From NCBI GenBank assembly GCA_946886545.1, contig CAMPIU010000246.1, positions 1-5,243 on the forward strand: DNA of 5,243 bases, in the 5' to 3' direction. A program made the position numbers and the translations under genes. The notes beneath the pieces were generated by a model. The model did not search any database. It worked only from the letters and a program-made list of their open reading frames with translations, and was not told where the DNA came from. Of this stretch, positions 1 to 5,243 are shown one piece after another. Source of the stretch: an uncultured Flavobacteriales bacterium (GTDB taxonomy: Bacteria; Bacteroidota; Bacteroidia; Flavobacteriales; Crocinitomicaceae). Position 1 is the stretch's first letter; each line of letters begins with the position of its first letter.

Positions 1-2
1 GA

Positions 3-1247
3 AGATATGCAAGCGATGTTTATTCGAATGTAACGTTATCAAGTAATATCGTTTACGGTTCAAACACCTCCTTTAACGGTTCAACAACCTCTTTAACTTT
101 AGATTTTTATGAACCGGCCGCAGATACTTCTGTTGCCCGACCCTTAATTATTTGGGTTCATGGAGGGAGTTTTTTAGGTGGTACAAAAACAGATGTGGAT
201 GTGCAGGAATTATCCAATCGTTTTGCAAAAAAAGGCTATGCTTGTGCGTCAATCAATTACCGGACCGGATTTTTCCCGATAGATTCGGTAAATGCCATCA
301 AAGCCGTTATGCGCGCAACCCAGGACTTGAAAGCTTCAATCCGTTTCTTTTATAAAGACAGAGCTACAACAAATGCCTATAAAATTGATACAACCCGTAT
401 TTTTATCGGCGGGAGCTCCGCCGGAGCTCTTACTGCATTGCATGTTGCATACCTGGATCAGGATTGCGAAATCAGTGATTACCTTAATTCAGCGAACCTA
501 GCTGCGCTTGGAGGTTTGGAAGGTGCCAGCGGTAATCCTGGTTATTCTACAAAAGTAGCCGGTGTTATTAACCTGTGCGGAGCGCTGGGTCGTTATAGCT
601 GGTTGGAAGCAGGAGATGTTCCTTTGGTTTCACTTCACGGCACGAATGATGCGACTGTAAAATACAATCGCGGAGTAGTGAATCCGGGTGTTGCTTTAAT
701 GTACCTGGACGGAAGCCGCATGTTAATAGAGAGAAGCTGCGCTTTGAATCACCCGCATAAATTATATACTTTCCATGGTGCACCGCATGTACCATACGCC
801 GGAACAGGTGCAACACAAGTTGCTTATATGGATACGACGGTAAACTTTGTCAGGGATTTCCTTGTTCAGCGTTTGGGATGTACCGATATGGATTTGCAAG
901 CTGCCAATACACCTGCTCAAAACGCGAATCTGTATGCAATCAATTACTGTGACGGAAGTCCTGTTGATGAAACTTGTTTAACATTAGGTTTGGCTGAGAA
1001 CGGCAAAGAAAATGAACTGATGCTTTATCCGAATCCTGCTTCCAGCCAGGTAACGATCAATTACGAGTCCGAAGGATTAAAAACGATATCCGTAATTGAT
1101 ATCTCCGGAAGAGTGGTAATGATGAAGGAAATGAATGAAAGTGCCTATGTACTTTCTGTAGATGATTTGAAGAAAGGAACATACTTTGTTCGCATTTCGG
1201 ATGGAAGCAATCAGAAATCAGTCGTGAAACAATTAATTATTGAGTAG
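3..1247 (+). CDS. Secreted alpha/beta-hydrolase (esterase/lipase-like) with T9SS sorting domain, 5' partial
   Basis: The reading frame is open to the left edge, so the start codon and signal peptide lie outside; 414 residues are visible. The fragment opens with a stretch typical of secreted carboxylesterase-like hydrolases (IVYGS... LTLDFYEP, residues 17-38), so probably only a few dozen residues are missing. Residues about 47-290 form an alpha/beta-hydrolase domain: oxyanion-hole HGG at 53-55, nucleophile elbow GGSSAG with Ser139, likely acid Asp216 (HGTND) and likely catalytic His262 (HGAPH). A linker with Cys293, Cys316 and Cys325 follows. Residues about 337-414 are a type A T9SS sorting domain (LYPNPAS, DISGRVV, KKGTYFVRI, final VVKQLIIE). 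By family knowledge the protein crosses the outer membrane by T9SS and hydrolyses an ester outside the cell or on its surface; the substrate cannot be read from sequence. An internal GTG at 195 is not a plausible start because it would remove the oxyanion hole. The family call is firm; the exact specificity (feruloyl/acetyl esterase, lipase, PHB-depolymerase-like) is open. Confidence 0.9.
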   Translation, partial: RYASDVYSNVTLSSNIVYGSNTSFNGSTTSLTLDFYEPAADTSVARPLIIWVHGGSFLGGTKTDVDVQELSNRFAKKGYACASINYRTGFFPIDSVNAIKAVMRATQDLKASIRFFYKDRATTNAYKIDTTRIFIGGSSAGALTALHVAYLDQDCEISDYLNSANLAALGGLEGASGNPGYSTKVAGVINLCGALGRYSWLEAGDVPLVSLHGTNDATVKYNRGVVNPGVALMYLDGSRMLIERSCALNHPHKLYTFHGAPHVPYAGTGATQVAYMDTTVNFVRDFLVQRLGCTDMDLQAANTPAQNANLYAINYCDGSPVDETCLTLGLAENGKENELMLYPNPASSQVTINYESEGLKTISVIDISGRVVMMKEMNESAYVLSVDDLKKGTYFVRISDGSNQKSVVKQLIIE

Positions 1248-1264
1248 ACTAAACTTTACAATTT

Positions 1265-1291
1265 AAAAGCTTCCTTCGGGGAGCTTTTTTT
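1265..1291 (+). terminator. Rho-independent terminator after the secreted hydrolase
   Basis: A ten-pair stem pairs AAAAGCTTCC (1265-1274) with GGGAGCTTTT (1279-1288), with one G-T wobble. It closes a TTCG tetraloop in the C(UUCG)G context, which is known to be exceptionally stable. A run of seven T (1285-1291) follows directly. It begins 17 bases after the hydrolase stop codon and separates that transcript from the next gene. Confidence 0.9.
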
Positions 1292-1304
1292 ATATTCGCG
1301 TTCA

Positions 1305-1321
1305 TGCCAAAAAGTTTGGCA
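1305..1321. repeat. Perfect inverted repeat upstream of the DUF4377/META gene, possible operator
   Basis: TGCCAAA (1305-1311) and TTTGGCA (1315-1321) are exact reverse complements around the 3-base spacer AAG. The dyad ends 34 bases before the ATG at 1356, inside the only region that can hold this gene's promoter. The spacer is short for an RNA hairpin and no T-run follows, so a protein-binding site is more likely than a terminator. Weak -7-like matches (CAAATTTG at 1323-1330, TAAATTGG at 1331-1338) lie just downstream, but neither has a well-spaced -33 element, so no promoter is called. Function is inferred. Confidence 0.35.
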
Positions 1322-1355
1322 GCAAATTTGTAAATTGGAAACAAAATAAATTCTT

Positions 1356-2414
1356 ATGAAAAGCATTGGTGTATTGATGATGTTGTTGCTTACCCAAACA
1401 ACACTATTCGGGCAAAAGACAATTCGAATGACAGTAAAGGAGGAGTGCGTTCCGTGTCGCCGTATGATGCCGATGACTTGCTTTCAGGTGAAAAAGGAAG
1501 GATCCAAGACCTGGGAATTGTTTTATGAGCGCATTGCAGGATTCGAATATGTTGCGGGAAACAGATACGTGATCGAAGTGATAGAAACGGAGCGTCCTGC
1601 GCCGGTTCCGCAAGACTTGTCTAAATATCTTTACAAATTAAGTAAAGTAATTTCCGTAACTCCCATGATCAGTGGAAGTGAAGGGATTTTGTATAAAGTA
1701 ATCCGAATGAATGGAAATGCCGTAGTGAATGCAGATGTTGCATTTAGTTTTGACAGCACTTTTCACCAGATCTCAGGAAAAAGCGGATGTAACAACTTTA
1801 CGGCTCCCATCAAAATGAATAAGAAACAAACGAAGATTTGTGTAAAATCAGGAGCTTCAACGAAAATGGCTTGCCCTGAAATGGAGACTAAGATCGAAGG
1901 CGAGTTTTTGAAATCAATTTCAAACAAGTCTTTTAAGATCTCCCATAAGGAAGGTTTAATGATTTGGAAATCAAAGAAAAAGGAAGTGTTTGTTCTGGAA
2001 GTAATTTCAAAGCCGCAAGCTGAGGATCCGGCTGGAACGTCCGGCAGACCTGAAAAAACACCCTGGAATTATTTTAATCAGCAAGAATTGAAGTTGATTC
2101 AAATGGATGGAATGTCAATCAGGAATTCGAAAGCATTAATTATCATGGACATTTCAACGAATACATTTACAGGAAGCAATGGCTGTAACCGAATTTCGGG
2201 AAACATGACCACGACACGAAATACCGTTGCCTTTTCAGAGATCATTTCAACCAAAATGATGTGTACCGATGAGGTGGTAGCAACTACCGAACGCCGTTTC
2301 ATGGAAATTTTAAAAAGCAAGGGATTAACGGTTGATTTTGCAGAACAAGTATTTAACATTTACGATTCTACAGGAAAGCTGGTACTAATGTTCGCGGTTG
2401 ACGCAACCAAATAA
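1356..2414 (+). CDS. Exported DUF4377 protein with two META (HslJ-like) domains
   Basis: The 352-residue protein starts with a signal peptide (MKSIGVLMMLLLTQTTLFGQ, cleavage near residue 19-20). There is no lipobox cysteine, so it is probably soluble in the periplasm or secreted. Residues about 23-100 match DUF4377: Cys31, Cys34, Met37, Met40, Cys42-FQV, Trp53-ELFY, then a PAPVPQD-like turn. Two META domains follow. The first is about 109-217, with SGKSGCNN at 140-147 and TKMACPEME at 169-177. The second is about 244-348, with GSNGCNRISG at 273-282 and STKMMCTDE at 298-306. META domains occur in HslJ, a heat-inducible E. coli protein linked to novobiocin resistance; the biochemical role of both META and DUF4377 is unknown. 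The Cys in each GCN motif and the Cys in each M(A/M)C motif may pair. The ATG at 1356 is chosen because it gives a complete signal peptide; ATGs at 1377 and 1380 would shorten it. No Shine-Dalgarno is seen. The gene has its own leader after a strong terminator. Confidence 0.88.
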   Translation: MKSIGVLMMLLLTQTTLFGQKTIRMTVKEECVPCRRMMPMTCFQVKKEGSKTWELFYERIAGFEYVAGNRYVIEVIETERPAPVPQDLSKYLYKLSKVISVTPMISGSEGILYKVIRMNGNAVVNADVAFSFDSTFHQISGKSGCNNFTAPIKMNKKQTKICVKSGASTKMACPEMETKIEGEFLKSISNKSFKISHKEGLMIWKSKKKEVFVLEVISKPQAEDPAGTSGRPEKTPWNYFNQQELKLIQMDGMSIRNSKALIIMDISTNTFTGSNGCNRISGNMTTTRNTVAFSEIISTKMMCTDEVVATTERRFMEILKSKGLTVDFAEQVFNIYDSTGKLVLMFAVDATK

Positions 2415-2443
2415 ATTTATTAGAGTTTTAATTTCAGTTTTCA

Positions 2444-2451
2444 TATATTTA
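2444..2451 (+). promoter_or_regulatory. Weak candidate -7 element for the small secreted protein gene
   Basis: TATATTTA matches five of the six fixed bases of the Bacteroidota -7 consensus TAnnTTTG and lies 21 bases before the ATG at 2473. I find no convincing TTG-type -33 element at the expected distance, and the whole stretch is A/T-rich, so a chance match is quite possible. The alternative is read-through from the META gene, whose stop is only 58 bases upstream of that ATG with no terminator between. Confidence 0.25.
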
Positions 2452-2472
2452 TACACCAAAAATTTTTTTACT

Positions 2473-2799
2473 ATGAAAAAACTAATCAAAATTTCTGCGT
2501 TTGCAACATTGGTATTTGTTGGAGCATTAGGAATTCAATCATTCACTGAAGCGAAGACCGTATCTTCTGAGAAAGTGCTTGGCAATATTGAATTTAAAGT
2601 TATCAACGACACATCTTCTGAATATAAATACTGCGTTAACGGAGGTCATAACTATATTAGTGCGGGTGCATCCAAAGGATTTAGTTATACTGAAGGAACT
2701 GAAATCAAACATCTGGAAGGAAGCAACTGTGGCGGAGTTTGGTTTAAAGTTACAAGCTCCATGCATGGTAAATCTTTTTCAGTTTCTGAGTTGAAATAA
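2473..2799 (+). CDS. Small secreted protein of unknown family with two cysteines
   Basis: I do not recognise the family. The 108-residue product starts MKKLIKISAF with a typical signal peptide: lysines, a hydrophobic core at residues 8-23 and likely cleavage after Ala27 (FTEA-KT). The mature part has about 81 residues, is rich in Ser, Gly, Lys and aromatics, and shows alternating patterns suggesting beta strands (NIEFKVIN 38-45, GVWFKVTS 88-95). Its only two cysteines, Cys54 and Cys86, could form one disulfide in the periplasm or outside. An in-frame ATG exists at 2398, but it lies inside the 3' end of the META gene and would put about 25 unsuited residues before the signal peptide. The ATG at 2473 is therefore chosen; its A/T-rich leader lacks a Shine-Dalgarno, as is usual in this phylum. 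The gene follows the META gene by 58 bases and ends at a clear terminator, so the two may be cotranscribed. Secretion is well supported; function is unknown. Confidence 0.82.
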   Translation: MKKLIKISAFATLVFVGALGIQSFTEAKTVSSEKVLGNIEFKVINDTSSEYKYCVNGGHNYISAGASKGFSYTEGTEIKHLEGSNCGGVWFKVTSSMHGKSFSVSELK

Positions 2800-2824
2800 A
2801 TCATTTCTTGAAATATTGAACAAG

Positions 2825-2850
2825 AAGCCTCTTTTTTTAAGAGGCTTTTT
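2825..2850 (+). terminator. Rho-independent terminator after the small secreted protein gene
   Basis: AAGCCTCTT (2825-2833) pairs perfectly with AAGAGGCTT (2839-2847), closing a five-T loop, and the 3' arm runs into a T tract (2846-2850). It starts 26 bases after the stop at 2799 and ends the transcript of the small secreted protein, and of the META gene if they are cotranscribed. Confidence 0.9.
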
Positions 2851-2884
2851 CGTTTTCCACATCTTCTTTTCATTTTTCACTTTA

Positions 2885-2904
2885 AATAAGGTTAAATCCT
2901 TATT
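2885..2904. repeat. Perfect inverted repeat at the saccharopine dehydrogenase promoter, possible operator
   Basis: AATAAGG (2885-2891) and CCTTATT (2898-2904) are exact reverse complements separated by TTAAAT. The centre-to-centre distance of 13 bases does not fit one exact helical turn, but the size and symmetry suit a homodimeric regulator. The right arm overlaps the candidate -33 element (2902-2905), where a bound repressor would block RNA polymerase. No T-run follows and the upstream terminator is complete without it, so it is unlikely to be a terminator. The identity of any regulator is unknown. Confidence 0.4.
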
Positions 2905-2931
2905 GCGATTCATTGAATTCCGTTAATTTCG
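2902..2931 (+). promoter_or_regulatory. Candidate Bacteroidota-type promoter for the saccharopine dehydrogenase gene
   Basis: ATTG at 2902-2905 resembles the -33 element. TAATTTCG at 2924-2931 matches five of six fixed bases of the -7 element TAnnTTTG. The 18-base spacer is close to the usual value for this sigma factor. Transcription would begin a few bases downstream, near 2936-2940, leaving a very short leader. A preceding terminator and a 144-base gap support an independent promoter here. This is motif matching only. Confidence 0.45.
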
Positions 2932-2943
2932 TGCACAGATTGA

Positions 2944-4287
2944 ATGGTTATGAAACGAATATTGCTTTTAGGCGCAGGCCTCTCTGCTTCAACACTGATT
3001 AAGTATTTGCTTGAACAAGCTGACGAGAATAATTGGCAGCTGCGTGTAGTTGACCGGTCATTGGATTTGGTAAAGTCTAAGCTGGCAGGTCATCCGAAAG
3101 GTGTGGCACTTTCGTTTAATGCTTTAGATCGCAATGAACGTTGGGAAGAACTCCAACAAGCTGATTTGATTATTTCAATGCTACCGGCGCGTTTTCACCT
3201 GGAAATCGCAAAAGATTGTCTGGAATTGAAGAAGCATCTCATCACACCTTCATATGTTTCACCTGAAATGAGCGCCTTGAATGAAGAGGTAAGAGATGCG
3301 GGTTTGATTTTCATGAATGAAATTGGGGTAGATCCGGGAATTGATCACATGAGTGCCATGCGGATCGTGGATTCAATTAAGGATCAGGGTGGCGAAATCA
3401 CAGGATTTAAATCTTATTGCGGTGGTTTGGTTGCACCGGAAAGTGATACCAATCCGTGGAACTATAAATTTACCTGGAATCCAAGAAATGTGGTTCTGGC
3501 AGCGCAAGGTGATACGGCCCGTTATATCGACAGACACCAGTATAAGTATATTCCGTATACACAGGTTTTCAGCCGTTTGGATAATATATCGGTTGAAGGT
3601 TATGGAGAATTTGAAGGATATGCCAATCGCGATTCTTTGTCTTATCGTCACATTTATGGTTTGGAGGATATTCCGACAATTTACAGAGGAACACTTCGTA
3701 AAAGCGGTTTTTGTAAATCATGGAATATTTTCATTCAACTGGGTTTAACGGACGATAGTTTTATTCTTCAGGATTCGGAAAACCTTACACCAAGAAACTT
3801 TTTGAATGCCTTTTTACCTTTTGAAGAGGAAATAACGGTTGAAGCCAAATTTCTGAATTTTTGTAAAAAATGGGGGATTGATGATATTTCCCGTTACCAA
3901 TGGCTGGGATTATTTGATGATTCCGTGAAGATTGGTTTAAAAGATGCAACACCGGCCCAGGTTTTAGAAAAGATCCTGGTAGAGAAGTGGGTCTTGGGTC
4001 CTCAGGATAAAGACATGCTGGTTATGGTTCATCAATTTACTTATTTGCTAAACGGTGAACGCAGATTTATTGAATCTTCCATGGTTAATCTCGGGGATGA
4101 TCAAATCCATACAGCCATGTCTAAAACAGTTGGATATCCGGTTGGGATGTGTGCTAAACTCATCCTGCAGGATCAAGTTTCGGAACGTGGTGTTTTACTT
4201 CCTACCAAGCCTGAAATTTACGATCCGATTTTAGATGAATTGGAAAAACATGGTGTGGTCTTCCAGGAATTGGAAAAAGTTATTTAA
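2944..4287 (+). CDS. LYS9: Saccharopine dehydrogenase (L-glutamate-forming, LYS9-type)
   Basis: The 447-residue protein is complete and close to the length of yeast Lys9. By family knowledge it converts saccharopine, NAD(P)+ and water into 2-aminoadipate 6-semialdehyde and L-glutamate, or the reverse, in the cytosol. An N-terminal Rossmann fold carries the dinucleotide-binding loop GAGLSA (residues 10-15). The acidic residue of VVDRS (Asp37) ends the second strand, and ISMLPARFH (77-85) is a family motif. The catalytic/C-terminal domain shows hallmark blocks as I recall them from Lys9: NEIGVDPGIDHM (125-136), SYCGGLVAPE (157-166), YKFTWNPR (174-181), YRGTLRKSGF (247-256) and, near the end, TVGYPVGMCAKL. 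Start: ATG at 2944 gives MVMKRILLLGAG; ATG at 2950 gives MKRILLLGAG and fits equally well, perhaps better with the short leader expected from the candidate promoter. In a bacterium that normally makes lysine through diaminopimelate, lysine catabolism is the likelier role (inference). No lysine-ketoglutarate reductase gene is visible here. The stop overlaps the convergent membrane protein gene. Confidence 0.92.
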   Translation: MVMKRILLLGAGLSASTLIKYLLEQADENNWQLRVVDRSLDLVKSKLAGHPKGVALSFNALDRNERWEELQQADLIISMLPARFHLEIAKDCLELKKHLITPSYVSPEMSALNEEVRDAGLIFMNEIGVDPGIDHMSAMRIVDSIKDQGGEITGFKSYCGGLVAPESDTNPWNYKFTWNPRNVVLAAQGDTARYIDRHQYKYIPYTQVFSRLDNISVEGYGEFEGYANRDSLSYRHIYGLEDIPTIYRGTLRKSGFCKSWNIFIQLGLTDDSFILQDSENLTPRNFLNAFLPFEEEITVEAKFLNFCKKWGIDDISRYQWLGLFDDSVKIGLKDATPAQVLEKILVEKWVLGPQDKDMLVMVHQFTYLLNGERRFIESSMVNLGDDQIHTAMSKTVGYPVGMCAKLILQDQVSERGVLLPTKPEIYDPILDELEKHGVVFQELEKVI

Positions 4288-4892
4288 GCGAATAAATTTC
4301 TTCTACTAAGAAGCCGGTAGATCACAACTCCGCTTACTGTTCCAAAAAGCAATACCTCGTCTGGGAACCGAACAAACCCCGAAACGAGTAATACCAAGCC
4401 AAACGTTACGGAGAGGATCAATCCCTGCTTCACCGTTTCACGGGTAAAATAGTTTACCGGGTATTTCCGGAAGAGTTGGGGAAGCAAAAATTGTTGTTTA
4501 TAGCTTAAATAACCACTTAGTACCATTAAAGGGACTAGAACAAAGCCTTGCTGGATTCCCATGTCACTATAAGTCAAAAAAGCCCATATCCGCTCCGTCC
4601 ACACGAAACCGGTGTGAATATTCGGAAGAACATAGAAAACTGCCAGAGAAGTGCTTAAAATGCACAAAAATCCAATTCCCAAATGTTTTCCCGCTTCCTG
4701 CTTTTCAGAAATATTTCCGCTGAATTGAATTCTCTTGCGCGCTTTAAGTAAAGTTAGAACCCAAAATAGGAGCCAGTCGATCAGATAAAACTGGAGAATG
4801 AAACTCGCATCCCAATTCCAATAGAAATAACCCAGAACCGGAAGCAGGCCTTCGATCAGAGTTTGAAGAAGAATGGCCTTTTTTGGCGTCAT
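4284..4892 (-). CDS. Multi-pass inner-membrane protein of unknown function (possibly DUF6498-like)
   Basis: The 202-residue protein has about six hydrophobic segments: roughly residues 7-24, 29-49, 69-90, 114-130, 156-173 and 178-195, with basic loops (KARKR 50-54, YRLLSRR 192-198). This indicates an integral cytoplasmic-membrane protein. The first two helices (GLLPVLGYFYWNWDAS, then FYLIDWLLFWVLTLLKA) resemble the start of DUF6498 proteins, but the expected C-terminal part is not clearly present, so that assignment is tentative. No catalytic motif is visible. Its ATG (4890-4892) overlaps the stop codon of the upstream TPR gene as ATGA, so it is very probably translated by coupling on the same transcript. 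Its stop codon lies within the last bases of the convergent saccharopine dehydrogenase gene. No terminator is visible at its 3' end within the window. Confidence 0.78.
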   Translation of the reverse strand: MTPKKAILLQTLIEGLLPVLGYFYWNWDASFILQFYLIDWLLFWVLTLLKARKRIQFSGNISEKQEAGKHLGIGFLCILSTSLAVFYVLPNIHTGFVWTERIWAFLTYSDMGIQQGFVLVPLMVLSGYLSYKQQFLLPQLFRKYPVNYFTRETVKQGLILSVTFGLVLLVSGFVRFPDEVLLFGTVSGVVIYRLLSRRNLFA

Positions 4893-5243
4893 TTGGACAA
4901 ACGCTTAATGGCATCAGAGGAAATAGTGAAATCAGGATTGTATTTCAATGCTTTTCTATAGTACTGAATTGCCTGGTACTTTTCACCTTTTGTTTCGTAA
5001 ACAAGACCCAAGTTATGCCATGCTTCTACATAACGGGGTTCCTTTTGAAGAGTTTCCTTATAGAAGTAAGCAGCACTGTCCAAATCATTTTGTTTGAATT
5101 GCTTGATCCATCCTAATTGAAATAGCGGGGGAGTAAAGGTTGGATCTTTCTTTAGCATCTCCCGGTAAGTTTGCTGAGCTTCAGGAAGTTTGTTAAAGTC
5201 CTGGTATGCAAAAGCTAAATTGTACTGAGCTTCTATATTATTC
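4889..5243 (-). CDS. Tetratricopeptide-repeat (TPR) protein, N-terminal part outside window
   Basis: The frame stays open to the right edge; 117 C-terminal residues are visible (stop at 4889-4891, first complete codon at 5240-5242). An in-frame ATG at 5156-5158 is not the start, because it lies in the middle of a repeat. Three consecutive TPR units of about 34 residues are seen. They begin at NIEAQYNLAFAYQ, TPPLFQLGWIKQF and VEAWHNLGLVYET; the last is the most canonical (W-LG-Y-A-Y-A-P pattern ending KALKYNP). Each unit ends in a DP/EP/NP turn. TPR arrays bind protein partners; the partner is not indicated. A short tail (DFTISSDAIKRLSK) ends the protein. Whether it has a signal peptide or lipobox cannot be seen. 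The four-base ATGA overlap with the membrane protein gene suggests joint expression and possibly joint function. Confidence 0.88.
   Translation of the reverse strand, partial: NNIEAQYNLAFAYQDFNKLPEAQQTYREMLKKDPTFTPPLFQLGWIKQFKQNDLDSAAYFYKETLQKEPRYVEAWHNLGLVYETKGEKYQAIQYYRKALKYNPDFTISSDAIKRLSK

Noticed and set aside
152..355. Open + frame of 67 codons overlapping the start of the visible hydrolase.
   Set aside because: It is out of frame with a clear alpha/beta-hydrolase that spans the same bases, and its product has no recognisable features.
413..429. GC-rich near-perfect palindrome GAGCTCCG-C-CGGAGCTC inside the hydrolase gene.
   Set aside because: It encodes the conserved nucleophile elbow (Ser-Ser-Ala-Gly) and is explained by codon choice at a constrained motif; there is no T-run or other sign of a regulatory site.
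2398..2472. In-frame upstream extension of the small secreted protein, starting inside the META gene.
   Set aside because: The extension would place a hydrophobic, non-signal-like stretch before a textbook signal peptide that starts at 2473.
4299..4313. Short hairpin (CTTCT/AGAAG) just after the convergent stop codons.
   Set aside because: Only five base pairs, no following T-run on either strand, and it lies within the coding region of the membrane protein; too weak to call a terminator.
4883..5116. Open + frame antisense to the TPR gene.
   Set aside because: The opposite strand encodes three consecutive canonical TPR units with no interruption, so this frame is a shadow.
5156..5158. ATG (- strand) as start of a short 89-residue TPR protein.
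   Set aside because: Upstream codons continue without a stop to the window edge and encode another TPR unit, so this Met is internal.
1..5243. Search for mobile elements, CRISPR arrays, tRNA or other RNA genes, and defence modules.
   Set aside because: No transposase, integrase, direct-repeat array, tRNA-like cloverleaf or known defence domain was seen on either strand; nearly all bases are accounted for by the six genes and three short intergenic regions.

Overview
The window looks like chromosomal DNA from a member of the phylum Bacteroidota, probably order Flavobacteriales; a Crocinitomicaceae/Fluviicola-like source is a guess from general resemblance. The first gene ends in a type IX secretion (T9SS) sorting domain, which is restricted to this phylum. 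Start codons lack Shine-Dalgarno sequences and sit behind A/T-rich leaders. The few promoter candidates resemble the Bacteroidota TTG / TAnnTTTG pattern. Base composition is moderately A/T-rich. I see no tRNA, rRNA, CRISPR array, insertion sequence or phage gene.

Left part, + strand, 3-2799: three consecutive genes for exported proteins. (1) The 3' part of a secreted alpha/beta-hydrolase (esterase/lipase-like) with an intact Ser-Asp-His triad and a C-terminal T9SS signal, closed by a strong UUCG-loop terminator. (2) A signal-peptide protein with one DUF4377 domain and two META (HslJ-like) domains. (3) After 58 bp, a 108-residue secreted protein of unknown family with two cysteines, closed by a second clear terminator. 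Genes 2 and 3 may share a transcript, since I see no terminator between them.

Middle, + strand, 2944-4287: a complete LYS9-type saccharopine dehydrogenase (glutamate-forming), transcribed alone behind its own candidate promoter. A perfect 7-bp inverted repeat overlaps the -33 element of that promoter. This enzyme links saccharopine to 2-aminoadipate semialdehyde plus glutamate, most likely in lysine breakdown.

Right part, - strand, 4284-5243: a two-gene unit read leftwards. It consists of the C-terminal part of a tetratricopeptide-repeat protein, open at the right edge, and a six-helix membrane protein whose ATG overlaps the TPR stop codon (ATGA). The membrane protein gene ends tail-to-tail in the stop codon of the saccharopine dehydrogenase gene, so the two convergent genes share four bases and no terminator separates them.

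The genes do not form one obvious pathway. I read this as ordinary chromosome with several poorly characterised exported proteins, not as a recognisable new system. The items most worth checking are the operator-like inverted repeats, the DUF4377-META-META architecture and the orphan small secreted protein.
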